Below, piece by piece: positions 25,163 to 33,597 of a stretch of DNA of 64,000 nucleotides. The notes under the pieces were generated by a model. It did not search any database, was not told the origin of the DNA, and worked only from the letters and a program-made list of their open reading frames with translations. Position 1 is the stretch's first letter. The number at the start of each line of letters is the position of its first letter. The position numbers and the translations under genes were made by a program. Location: assembly GCA_963707835.1 (NCBI GenBank), contig CAVPRI010000001.1, forward strand, positions 186,001-250,000. Reading direction: 5' to 3'. The DNA is from Bog-473 sp963707835. GTDB taxonomy: Bacteria; Actinomycetota; Acidimicrobiia; Acidimicrobiales; RAAP-2.

Positions 25163-26692
25163 TCAGAGGCTGACGATGGCAGACCTGCTCAGCTCTTTGC
25201 CAGTGGAGTCCAGGGCGGCCACCGCCACGGTGGTCGCGCCCGGCGGCACCGGCAGTGCAGTCTCAAAGCCCGAGCTCACCACCCCCGCGACCGGCTGGAG
25301 GTTCCCTGTCGGCGTGGCCGCGAGAAGCTGCCAGCGAGCGGTCTCGGTCGACCCGTTCCACGATGCATACAGGGTCGTCTGGCCGTTCTTGCTCGTCGTG
25401 GCCACGGTGGGTTGGTCGGTTGGCGTCCCGGTCCAGCCAAAGCGGAAGGCGCGGTAGGACGAGCCAGTCGAGAATCGGCCGTCGAGCACCAAAGTGCCGT
25501 CTTGCTGGAACTCGGTGTAGTAGGGCTCCGCTCCCCATCCAATGAAGACATCCCCACCAGGGAGATATTGGGTGCTTCCCTGGCTTCCGGCGAGCAGATG
25601 CTTGCCGGGATGGAAGTATTGGGTGCGCTCAGAGACCACTCTCGCACCGTCGTCGACTGCCAGCACCAGGCCGCGCGACTGCTTGGCCTCGGGAGGGTCA
25701 CCCTCGTCATCGAAGACCGAAATTGTCCCGTCAGCGTGCGTCCGTGCGTCGTGTTGCCACGCGAAGCGCACCCGCGCTCCCAGGTCGAAGTCACTCTTCT
25801 TGCCGCCCAGGCGCCACAGTATCTCGCCCGTGACGGGATCGACCTTGTAGACGCACCACGTATTGCGGGCTGAGAGGAGCAGCTTGCCGTCCGGCGTGAA
25901 GTCGATGGAGTTCAGGTGCACCGGGTCGTAGGGATACTGGCTCGAGTACTTCTGATAGGACTCGCTGAAGGCAATGTGCTGCGCGCTACGCCAATCGAAC
26001 ACCAAGTCGCCCGTCGCCAGGTCCACACCCTGAACGGTTGCATCCAGCGCCGTCCCGTGCTTCGGGCCGCCCACGCGGGTCAAGTCAGTGATGTAGTGCC
26101 GGTAGGCGGTGAAATAGGCCACGCCGCTGTGGTCGATGATGAACTCGTGAAGATCGGCTGAAAGCCCATGACGTGCCTCGACGGTCATTAGCTGGCGGTA
26201 CGACTCGTCCGTGACCACGTACTCACCGCTCTGCCCTACTCCGTAGTGGGTGACCTCGCCCTGCCACCAGGTCAGGACCGGTCGGTCCTGGTACCGCTGC
26301 ACCCGTAGGTTGGTCGCTGCGTGCGGGACGGGGTGCACCCAAACAGGTTGACCAGCGTTGTCCACCAGGATCGGTCCCCCGGGCGTGACACAGATGAGCC
26401 CCTGGCCGGGAGTGCCTGCGCCCCGACGCACCTCGATGAGTGGGGGCGTCAGGTCCGGCCGAGAGTGAAATCGGGCGGTCGTGGAGGCGGTGAGCTTGTT
26501 CGAGGGGGAGCTCGTCGACGAAGAGCTCGCCTTGTCGCAGGCGGCCAACGTCACGCCCGCCAAGACACCCGCACCCACACGGAGGAAGTCGCGGCGAGAG
26601 TGACCGGACGTTCTGATCGGCGTTGTCGGTATCTGTCCACTGTCTGTGGTCAGCGTGTCACGATCATGATCCATGGATTCGGTTACCTCCAT
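25163..26692 (-). CDS. Arylsulfotransferase-family protein, Tat-exported
   Basis: 509 residues from ATG 26692, or 503 from ATG 26674. It has a Tat signal (HSRRDFLRVGAGVLAG) with a following LAAC that could make it a lipoprotein. The propeller body shows HEFIIDHSGVAYFTAYRH, WRSAQHIAFSESYQ, HLNSIDFTPDGKLL and a HDARTHADGTISVFDDEG block, the pattern of the arylsulfotransferase family. The catalytic His of true aryl-sulfate sulfotransferases could not be assigned, so enzyme activity is uncertain. The start overlaps the upstream small gene. Confidence 0.7.
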   Translation of the reverse strand: MEVTESMDHDRDTLTTDSGQIPTTPIRTSGHSRRDFLRVGAGVLAGVTLAACDKASSSSTSSPSNKLTASTTARFHSRPDLTPPLIEVRRGAGTPGQGLICVTPGGPILVDNAGQPVWVHPVPHAATNLRVQRYQDRPVLTWWQGEVTHYGVGQSGEYVVTDESYRQLMTVEARHGLSADLHEFIIDHSGVAYFTAYRHYITDLTRVGGPKHGTALDATVQGVDLATGDLVFDWRSAQHIAFSESYQKYSSQYPYDPVHLNSIDFTPDGKLLLSARNTWCVYKVDPVTGEILWRLGGKKSDFDLGARVRFAWQHDARTHADGTISVFDDEGDPPEAKQSRGLVLAVDDGARVVSERTQYFHPGKHLLAGSQGSTQYLPGGDVFIGWGAEPYYTEFQQDGTLVLDGRFSTGSSYRAFRFGWTGTPTDQPTVATTSKNGQTTLYASWNGSTETARWQLLAATPTGNLQPVAGVVSSGFETALPVPPGATTVAVAALDSTGKELSRSAIVSL

Positions 26693-27014
26693 CGCTTTCC
26701 ATGTACCGAGCGGGATCAGGATGTGCCCGTATGTGCTCTGCCCCCGTGGACCTGGAGCATGTATTCGAATGCGGTCGCTGATCGCCGACCCCGATCCTCA
26801 CGACGCGATCCAGCGCTGTGACCGCTCGCCAAATCGCGTCACTCGCATCGAGCAAGTCAATGAAATCGTTTGAACTGGTGGTCAGAGCACTGATGCGGTC
26901 AGCGATGGTTCGAAGACGCGTGCGGAGCTCCGCGAGTACGCGCATGTCGAGATGGTCCCGCTGAGGACCGCTGAGGGCGCGGTTGCACCCATGGGGGGCG
27001 ACTTCGTCGCTCAT
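26664..27014 (-). CDS. Small hypothetical protein, coupled to neighbours
   Basis: 116 residues from ATG 27014. Evidence that it is real is positional: its ATG overlaps the preceding stop (ATGA), and its end overlaps the start of the arylsulfotransferase gene. Residues about 25-75 look helical and amphipathic (LAELRTRLRTIADRISALTT). No family is recognised. Low-complexity C-terminal half. Confidence 0.4.
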   Translation of the reverse strand: MSDEVAPHGCNRALSGPQRDHLDMRVLAELRTRLRTIADRISALTTSSNDFIDLLDASDAIWRAVTALDRVVRIGVGDQRPHSNTCSRSTGAEHIRAHPDPARYMESDGGNRIHGS

Positions 27015-27613
27015 ACGGTCGTAATCCACGGTTGCGAGCAGTTCGTGCTCGTGCCCGCCGGGTGGGAAGCAGCGACCATAACGTTGTGCTGGCCTTCAGC
27101 TGGTCCGGCAACCTGATCTCCGTCGCCCAGCAGGACCCGTACGAGGGAAGAGGCGACGCTTGTCGGCACCACGGTGCCCATCCCAGAACCAAGAGCGGAG
27201 AGCGCGGAAAGCGAAAGGGCCTGTGTCCCGGCTCCGTTCGCGTCGCCCCTGTTCTGCTGAACTTCCGACACCAAATGTCCCGCCTGCCCGGCTGATCCTG
27301 CGGGATAACTTTGCCCGGTGCCCCACGAGGACCAGCCGGGCCCGGCGATCGGGTTGAGACCCCGGATGCTGTGGGGCTGATGCACATCCGAGAGACCTTG
27401 CAGACTCTGTGGCGCTGTCACTCGGTTTCCGCCACGCGGCGCTGCAGGGGCATGTGTGCCTGTCCGATTGGCAGACAACAGCGCAAGAACCGCAACGGCG
27501 GCGGCGGCGGCCAGCACGCAGTCACCGGCGACAGCCCAAAACACGAGCCGATCGTTGCGTTCCGGAGCCGTTGGTGCGGAAGCCCGGTCCAGCGAATCTC
27601 CCGGCACATCCAC
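27011..27613 (-). CDS. Single-pass membrane protein of unknown function
   Basis: 200 residues from GTG 27613, preceded by AGGAGAT. The first 24 residues are cytoplasmic, about 25-48 form a membrane helix (VFWAVAGDCVLAAAAAVAVL), and the remainder is a Gly/Ser/Gln-rich outer region without recognisable fold. It is the first gene of a three-gene run ending in the arylsulfotransferase. Upstream lies a 408-bp region with palindromes, then a divergent TetR gene, which probably controls the run. Confidence 0.5.
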   Translation of the reverse strand: MDVPGDSLDRASAPTAPERNDRLVFWAVAGDCVLAAAAAVAVLALLSANRTGTHAPAAPRGGNRVTAPQSLQGLSDVHQPHSIRGLNPIAGPGWSSWGTGQSYPAGSAGQAGHLVSEVQQNRGDANGAGTQALSLSALSALGSGMGTVVPTSVASSLVRVLLGDGDQVAGPAEGQHNVMVAASHPAGTSTNCSQPWITTV

Positions 27614-28021
27614 ATCTCCTGAGCCCCAGAGCTCGGGGGCGAAGCTGTCGCCTGTCAGGATTTTCGTGATGGCCCCCCTCCTCCTTATGAGCGAGGTGAA
27701 CAGCAGGACACCTGCTACGAGTGAGCGCCCATGCGTACATGTATACGTGCCACGATATCAGGGGTCACCGAACGCTTCATAAGGGCCGAGTAAGAGATCG
27801 ATGGCACTTTCGTTACGAGTGCGGACAGAGGTGACTCCGTGACGGGAACTGGACCTCCTCGTGGCCCGCACCGGAGTTCGGAGCCGGACGAGTCATATAC
27901 CGCATTCCTCGTTGGCCCCTCCTCGCGAGGGTCAAGTCGCCGACTCGGTGAAAAATGGGGCGTGAGTCACGGACTCCGCTGGGTGGTCTTCGTACACGTA
28001 CGCATCCGCTAAGATCGCGTC
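27614..28021. other. Divergent regulatory region, no gene
   Basis: 408 bp between the membrane-protein operon (minus) and tetR (plus). It is locally AT-richer and contains two related palindromes with the half-site CGTA(C): 27734-27747 (CGTACATGTATACG) and 27991-28002 (CGTACACGTACG). Short open frames here show no coding character. Confidence 0.5.
27991..28002. promoter_or_regulatory. Candidate TetR operator
   Basis: CGTACACGTACG is a perfect 5-bp inverted repeat with a 2-bp spacer, 20 bp before the TetR GTG start. A looser relative occurs at 27734-27747 near the divergent operon. Autoregulation is inferred. Confidence 0.45.
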
Positions 28022-28657
28022 GTGGGCGCGAGCGAAGGTCGAAGGGGGGGCCGTCGCTCGAGGCAGCGCGCTGGGTGGGGCACGATCTCGAGGGCACGGG
28101 TAGTAGACGCCGCGGCGCTGGCGGTACGGGAGGGCCGCTCGGATCGGATGACCATCCGCAGCCTCGCGAAGGAGCTCGGCGTCGCTCCGATGAGTCTGTA
28201 CCGTCACGTCCGGGACAAAGACGATCTGCTCGACGAGGTGACTGACGGCCTGCTCTCTGACGTCTGGAGGCCTCACGGGCGCCGAAGTAGCTGGCGAAGT
28301 TGGATAATTGAAGCGGCCGATCGACTGCGCTCGTTGTTGGTCAGCGAACCGGTCGCCCTGCACGTCTACTTGCGCCACCCAGTCGTATCCCCATCGGCTA
28401 TCGCTCGCATGGACGTCATGCTGGAGGTGCTCGAGGGGGCCGGATTCGGAGAAGCGGAAGCCCGGCGAGCCTACGGGGCTATCCATACCTACACCATCGG
28501 ATTCGCCGCCCTCGAAGCGTCACGGGGGGAATCCGTCGGTGAGCGGGACGACACGGACCGGTTGAGACAGGAACTGGCGAAGTTCACGACTCCAACTCAG
28601 TTCAAGGTCGGCCTCGAGCTGCTCCTCCAGGGACTCAGGCCGTCCGCAAACTCGTGA
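28022..28657 (+). CDS. TetR family transcriptional regulator
   Basis: 211 residues from GTG 28022. The basic N-terminus leads into a TetR helix-turn-helix: RARVVDAAALAVREGR, MTIRSLAKELGVAPMSLYRHV and RDKDDLLDEVTDGLL. The all-helical C-terminal domain resembles the TetR_C ligand domain. It is divergent from the 27613-25163 operon and ends 37 bp from the converging Kef-type antiporter gene. The ligand is unknown. Confidence 0.85.
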   Translation: MGASEGRRGGRRSRQRAGWGTISRARVVDAAALAVREGRSDRMTIRSLAKELGVAPMSLYRHVRDKDDLLDEVTDGLLSDVWRPHGRRSSWRSWIIEAADRLRSLLVSEPVALHVYLRHPVVSPSAIARMDVMLEVLEGAGFGEAEARRAYGAIHTYTIGFAALEASRGESVGERDDTDRLRQELAKFTTPTQFKVGLELLLQGLRPSANS

Positions 28658-28694
28658 GTTTCGATTTTCCCGCAGTTGGAACTGCCGATCATCG

Positions 28695-29921
28695 TCACAG
28701 TCGCCACGGACTGAGCCTGGTCGCCCGCTGCCCCCCGTGCTCTGGCGCACTCCAAGGCCGCAGTGCGAGCGCCACCGCCGGAAAGAGCAGCACGGACAGC
28801 AACGCGGCGCCGATCAGTGCTGCCGCAGTCGCCTTACTCAGCAGGTTGAGGGAGACGCCGATCTCCGCGACCACCACGGGGAATGTGAGAGTTGCCGATT
28901 GAAGAAACCCGACTGCAATTGCGGAACGCGTCCCCAGCCGTGATCGATAGAGCAGAGCTGGCACTCCGCGCACGACGATGATGGCGACCACCAAGAGCGG
29001 TACGAGCTCGAGAGAAGCGGAATGGGAAAAGAGGGCGTCCACATCGAACTGGACCCCGGTCACCACGAAGAACACGGGAATCAAGAACCCAAACCCGATG
29101 GCATCGAGTTTGGCCTGAAAGACTTCGATATGGGGGCGGTCATCGCGATCAGCCAGGCGAAGGACCACCCCGGCGACGAAGGCCCCAAGGAGTGAATCCA
29201 CCCCGAACCCGTGAGCAAGCCCGGCAAAGATCAGCAGGATCACGAAGGCGCCGCGCACGCGCAGCTGCGACGCAGTGTCGTCGAACGCAGCAAGGATTCG
29301 GCCCATGCGGCCTGTCCTCCACAGGAGATAGAGCCCGAACCCGGTCGCCGTCGCTGCGAAACCCATGATCACGACGTACAGGATCTGATCCGGGGTGGAC
29401 TTCGCGTCTGCGGAGAAGAGGATCGTGAGCAACAGCAGCGACGCGAACTCGCCCACGGTGCCCGCCATGATGGTCAGCTGTCCAAATTCGGATTTGATCT
29501 CACCGGCGTCCCGTATGACCGGAACCACGATCCCCAGCGAGCTCGACGTCAGCGTGAGCGCGATGAGGCGGAGGTCGCCACCCGAAGAGAGCGCAAGAAG
29601 ACCCAAGGCGACGGGGAAAGCCAGAGCCAACGAGAGGAAGTACGCCGAGGCGGTGAGCCGTAGGGTCGGATCGCGGAAGCGAGCGGGATCGATGTCCTGT
29701 CCCGCCAAGAAGAGAAGAAATCCGAGGCCCATCAGATAGAGCAGCTCGACGGCCCCTTTCGGCTCCACCCAACCAAGACCCTGAGGCCCGACGGCGACAC
29801 CGAAGAGAACCTCGAGCACGACCGCGGGGACGAGTCGGCGAGGCACGAGCCCAGCCACCATCGGCGCCAGGAACGCCACCACCGCCACGACGAGCAGCCC
29901 GGTGAAATCGAAGGTCACCAT
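28695..29921 (-). CDS. Kef/CPA2-type cation:proton antiporter
   Basis: 408 residues with about 12 membrane helices. Family landmarks: LLYLMGLGFLLFLAGQDIDP (the conserved Gln-Asp in place of the usual Glu-hydrophobic region), TSSSLGIVVPVIRDAGE, and VDSLLGAFVAGVVLRLADRD. There is no C-terminal RCK domain, unlike full KefB/KefC. It starts 15 bp after the ClC stop, so the MarR-ClC-Kef genes form one transcript. Coupled K+ or Na+/H+ exchange and Cl- movement would fit acid or osmotic stress. Confidence 0.85.
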   Translation of the reverse strand: MVTFDFTGLLVVAVVAFLAPMVAGLVPRRLVPAVVLEVLFGVAVGPQGLGWVEPKGAVELLYLMGLGFLLFLAGQDIDPARFRDPTLRLTASAYFLSLALAFPVALGLLALSSGGDLRLIALTLTSSSLGIVVPVIRDAGEIKSEFGQLTIMAGTVGEFASLLLLTILFSADAKSTPDQILYVVIMGFAATATGFGLYLLWRTGRMGRILAAFDDTASQLRVRGAFVILLIFAGLAHGFGVDSLLGAFVAGVVLRLADRDDRPHIEVFQAKLDAIGFGFLIPVFFVVTGVQFDVDALFSHSASLELVPLLVVAIIVVRGVPALLYRSRLGTRSAIAVGFLQSATLTFPVVVAEIGVSLNLLSKATAAALIGAALLSVLLFPAVALALRPWSAPEHGGQRATRLSPWRL

Positions 29922-29936
29922 GCGACGGTCGCCAAC

Positions 29937-32027
29937 TCAGTCGGTGCCAGCCGCCGACGTGATCTCACCGATGCGAGCCAGTTCGGGGCCTTGTCCGATC
30001 ACGGTGAGGTGGTCCCCGACCTCGAGCGTCGAATCACCCGTAGGGAACAGCACCATGTCACCCCGCGAGATTGAGGTGATGAGGAGACCGGCGGGGAGCT
30101 GTGCATCTCGCAGCGTCCGGCCGGCCACGGGTGAATCAGCCGTCACGGTCACTTGAGCGGCTCCGGTGGTGACTCCGAGGTCGGTCATCCGTTCCGCGCT
30201 GGAGGCGAGCTCCTGACGATAGGCGCGGACCATGTCGGAAATCGACAACGTCCCGACGACTCGGCGCTCGTTGTCAAGGACTGTGACCCATGATTGGGGT
30301 GCCACCGTGAGGCTCTCGAGCGCCACATCGAGCCGGCTGCTCGCCGCAACGGTGGGCACTCCCGCATCGACGAGTTCCCCGATCTCCCTTTCGTCAGTTC
30401 TCTGGTCAGAGGACTCGAGCGCTGCAGCATCGACGATCCCCTCGAACCGACCGGCTCTGTCCACGATTGGAGCGCCGGTGAGGCGCGCCTGGCTCAGCGC
30501 CGTGCGAACGCTGGTCCTGCTACTTCGGTGGGCGTCGACGACCAACGTCGGTTCAGCCATGGCCCGCGTCACCGGAATAGCGGCAAGGAGTGGGAGCCCG
30601 GCGAGAAGTCGCTGGGAGAGTGCATCCGATCGGCTCTTCAGCTGGCTCCGGTACATGGTGTCGTCGCTGCGACGGACGATCAGCCACGAGATACCGACGG
30701 CAATCATGGCCGGCGTGATGATGGACAGGCTGCCGGTCATCTCGGCCACCATCAACATGACGGCCAACGGAGCTCGCGAGATAGAGCCGAAGCAGCTCAT
30801 CATGCCGACGATCACATAGGGAGCCGGGTCGTGTCCCATGGTGGGGAACACCGGATCGAAGACCCGCCAGACCCCGGCCCCCAAGAACGCTCCGATCACG
30901 ATTCCGGGGCCGAAGATTCCCCCGGATCCCCCCGAGCCAATGGAGAGCCCGGTCGCGATGATCCGAATGAAAGGGACGATGAGCACGATCCACAAGGGGA
31001 TGGATTCGAGTCCGTGGTAGGTGAGGCACTGCTGCACCCATCCGTACCCGGTCCCGATCACCTGCGGAATGGCGATGGCAATCGATCCGACCGCGAGGCC
31101 CCCGACGGCCGGCGCGAGCCAGCGAGGCAGGGGTGAGCGCTTGAAGAGATCCGCCAGACCGTAGAACCCCTTGGCATAGAGAAGACCGAGCAGGCCGGCA
31201 AGGAGCCCGATGAGGGCGAACCACAGCAATTGGTAGGGATCGGTGAAGCGGTACCTTCCCACGTAGCCGAAGAGCGGAGAGAAGCCTTCGACCGCTCCGA
31301 ACACCACGAAGCCAACCACCGAGGCGATGAAACTCGGCAGCAGCGCTGCCGGGTCGAAGTCGTCTCGGTAGAGGATCTCCGACGCGAGCACGGCCCCCCC
31401 GAGCGGGGCACCGAAGATCGCTCCGATGCCCGAACCGATGCCGGTTGCCACGGCGATCCGGCCGTCTGCGGGTTCGAGATCGAAGGTGCGGGCGAGGAGC
31501 GAGCCGAACCCGGCGCTGATCTGTGCCGTCGGTCCCTCTCGGCCACCCGAGCCACCCGAGCCAATGGTGAGCGCCGAGGCGACGATCTTTACGAGGACCG
31601 AACGAAACCGGACTCCCCGTGGGTTGTGGTGCACCGCAGAGATGGCGGCGTCGGTGCCGTGTCCCTCGGCTTCCGGGGCGATCCGAAAGACGAGAACGGC
31701 GCCCACCAGAGCACCGAAACCGGCTACGAGGGGAAGGACCCAGGGTCGAGCCGCGGAGGACGAGGCCGCGAGCCCTCCCTCAGCGGCCGGTGTCGGTACC
31801 TGGTAGCCGGCACAGACATTCAAGAAGAAGTGAGTGCACACGACGAGTGCCTCGTAGAACACGATGGCGCCCAATCCAGCCACGGCGCCGATGACCACAC
31901 CGAGGACGCTCCATTTCGCGAGATAGGAAGCCTCCGCGAACCGTCGACCTGCTTGCGCGCTCAGTGCCCGTGCCCATGCCGCGCGACTGGGATGCGGCGT
32001 CGCCTCCCTTTCGTTCACAGGTCCCAT
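29937..32027 (-). CDS. ClC chloride channel/transporter with CBS and RCK-C domains
   Basis: 696 residues. The ClC core (about 40-455) has the selectivity motifs GSGGSGGREGPTAQI and GSGGSGGIFGPGIVIGAFLG. The first carries the Arg-Glu-Gly-Pro 'gating glutamate' position, consistent with an exchanger. Two CBS motifs follow (about 490-610), then a TrkA-C/RCK-C domain at about 620-690 (VTVTADSPVAGRTLRDAQL). The CBS plus RCK-C tail implies nucleotide or ion gating. The start overlaps the MarR stop by 13 bp. Confidence 0.9.
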   Translation of the reverse strand: MGPVNEREATPHPSRAAWARALSAQAGRRFAEASYLAKWSVLGVVIGAVAGLGAIVFYEALVVCTHFFLNVCAGYQVPTPAAEGGLAASSSAARPWVLPLVAGFGALVGAVLVFRIAPEAEGHGTDAAISAVHHNPRGVRFRSVLVKIVASALTIGSGGSGGREGPTAQISAGFGSLLARTFDLEPADGRIAVATGIGSGIGAIFGAPLGGAVLASEILYRDDFDPAALLPSFIASVVGFVVFGAVEGFSPLFGYVGRYRFTDPYQLLWFALIGLLAGLLGLLYAKGFYGLADLFKRSPLPRWLAPAVGGLAVGSIAIAIPQVIGTGYGWVQQCLTYHGLESIPLWIVLIVPFIRIIATGLSIGSGGSGGIFGPGIVIGAFLGAGVWRVFDPVFPTMGHDPAPYVIVGMMSCFGSISRAPLAVMLMVAEMTGSLSIITPAMIAVGISWLIVRRSDDTMYRSQLKSRSDALSQRLLAGLPLLAAIPVTRAMAEPTLVVDAHRSSRTSVRTALSQARLTGAPIVDRAGRFEGIVDAAALESSDQRTDEREIGELVDAGVPTVAASSRLDVALESLTVAPQSWVTVLDNERRVVGTLSISDMVRAYRQELASSAERMTDLGVTTGAAQVTVTADSPVAGRTLRDAQLPAGLLITSISRGDMVLFPTGDSTLEVGDHLTVIGQGPELARIGEITSAAGTD

Positions 32028-32506
32028 CCGGCGCTCCAGTCCTGCTCAGGCGCCTCGCCCGCCGCTCGTGCCAAGGCGGCTAGAGCCACCACCACGTTGC
32101 GTTGCGTTTCGACCGGGATCGGCTTGAGGAGCGCAGCAATCTCTCGGCGGCGGCGAAGGGTCACCGCATCGATGAGCTCTCGGCCGGTGGCCGTGAGGGC
32201 AATACGAACCTGGCGGCGATCGTGCCGAGCGGACCTCCGACGAATGAGGCCCTTCTTGACCAGTCGTTCGCAGAGCCGAGAGGCGGTTGGAGGGGTGACG
32301 GCCAGGAGCTCCGCGAGATCGGCCACGGTCTGCGGCCCGCGTGAAGCCAGCACGACGAGCGATCGGTATTGCGTGAGGGTGACGTCCTCACCGGCATCGG
32401 CGAGCGAGCGGGCGGCGATGGCGACCAGCACCCGACTGGCACTGAGCACGGCGTCCACCATCGATTCCGGGGGCGGCGACGGACCGGGCTGGACACTTGC
32501 ATGCAC
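32015..32506 (-). CDS. MarR family regulator of the ClC/Kef operon
   Basis: 163 residues from GTG 32506; an internal ATG at 32461 (MVDAVLSASR) is the alternative, as the ribosome site abuts the GTG. Winged-helix landmarks are VTLTQYRSLVVLASRG, TVADLAELLAVTPPTASRLC, ERLVKKGLIRRR and RHDRRQVRIALTATGREL. It is a close paralogue of the MarR at 18720-19265 and the first gene of the MarR-ClC-Kef transcript. A TCCTAATCATTGCAT stretch upstream may be its operator. Confidence 0.85.
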   Translation of the reverse strand: MHASVQPGPSPPPESMVDAVLSASRVLVAIAARSLADAGEDVTLTQYRSLVVLASRGPQTVADLAELLAVTPPTASRLCERLVKKGLIRRRSARHDRRQVRIALTATGRELIDAVTLRRRREIAALLKPIPVETQRNVVVALAALARAAGEAPEQDWSAGWDL

Positions 32507-33291
32507 CTCCTAATCATTGCATAGAGTACGAATATGTGGCGCCCTGGCCTCGTCCGTCGCGCCGTCCCTGATCGTGGCTGGCCTCACTGCCGCGAGCGTG
32601 GCCACCGGAATCGATCTCGTGACGACCTCGGGTGAGAAGCGCCCGGATCCCACTCGATCCCCTTGATCACTGGCTGCACAAGCGATTCTTTGCCGGCGGG
32701 ATGCCCAGGATCGCGAATGGTCCCCCCGTGTCGGTCGACTCCTCGACGCGAAAGGAGTCGACAACCTGCGCGATCCAAGGGGGCGGCGGTGGAACGTTTC
32801 TGATGCGTTGGACGCCATAGGGTGGCTTCTCGGACGGGCTATCGGCTGATTGGTTGTGGTCGTCGGCCATCGCCAGCAATCTGTTCACGCTCAATCCAAC
32901 GCCGTGAGAGGTTCGCACGAGTTCGGTGAACCGCCCGCCGAGGCGGCGGCGAAGCCGCCGCCCGAGGCGAGGGCGGCTTGATGTAGGACTAAGGACATCT
33001 GGGCCTGAAATGCCTGAAATGCTCCCCGATCATCCCCTTCCTCCCGTCTGATCTGACCGCTTTTCCGGTTTCTCGTGGTGCTCCCTGTTCTGCGCTGCTG
33101 CGCGTTGTCCATCGTTCCCCATGTCTGTCCTGCTCCCCGTTGCTCTTTGGTGCCACTTCGAGCTCGTTGATCGTCGCTGTGAAAGTCGATCTGCTCGTCT
33201 GAGCTGATTCTCGGGCCGCTGACCTGGGTCTTGCTCGGTCGCGCCGTTCTCGCTGCCCCTCCCTTTGTAGGGAAGGACGTTCCTTCCCGTC
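32507..33291. other. Non-coding stretch before the integration module
   Basis: 785 bp between the MarR gene and the Xis-like gene. Minus-strand frames at 32510-32818 and 32667-32918 are open but have skewed composition and no family. A strong GC hairpin lies at 32942-32962. This may include decayed genes or island regulatory DNA; I see nothing I can name. Confidence 0.5.
32942..32962. other. Strong GC hairpin
   Basis: GGCGGCGGC-GAA-GCCGCCGCC: a perfect 9-bp stem with a 3-base loop. No T-run follows on either strand, so it is not a standard intrinsic terminator, although it could stop transcription from the MarR side or be a structural island element. Confidence 0.5.
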
Positions 33292-33591
33292 ATGGAAGGA
33301 GCATCAAATGCATTTGCCCGTCGACACCAGAGCCCTGAGCTTCGTCTCCGCGTCGTCACGCTCGAGAAGTGTTTCGAGATGAGACGGGTCCACAGCCGGC
33401 CGCTTCTCGGCCTCGAGGAATCAGCGCTGATGCTCGGGATCGGGAGATCAACCCTGTACCGGGCCGTGAAAGACGGCAACGTTCCGTTTCCCGTACACAA
33501 AATCGGCGCGTACTGGTACGTGCCAAGGGCTTCGCTCCAACGATTCCTCGACGGCGCCGGTGCGAGCGAGGGCACGGCCTCGGACCGGTAG
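33292..33591 (+). CDS. Excisionase-like helix-turn-helix protein
   Basis: 99 residues; the start is uncertain (ATG 33292 or 33379). The core (about 38-90) is the excisionase/MerR-like helix-turn-helix of the Xis family: LGLEESALMLGIGRSTLYRA, then AVKDGNVPFPVHKIGAYWYV and PRASLQRFL. It is convergent with the integrase gene, six bases from its stop. It would direct excision of the island with the integrase. Confidence 0.8.
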   Translation: MEGASNAFARRHQSPELRLRVVTLEKCFEMRRVHSRPLLGLEESALMLGIGRSTLYRAVKDGNVPFPVHKIGAYWYVPRASLQRFLDGAGASEGTASDR

Positions 33592-33597
33592 ACCGCG

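Noticed and set aside
32942..32962. Intrinsic terminator
   Set aside because: The hairpin is perfect but lacks a T-run on both strands, so it was listed only as a hairpin.
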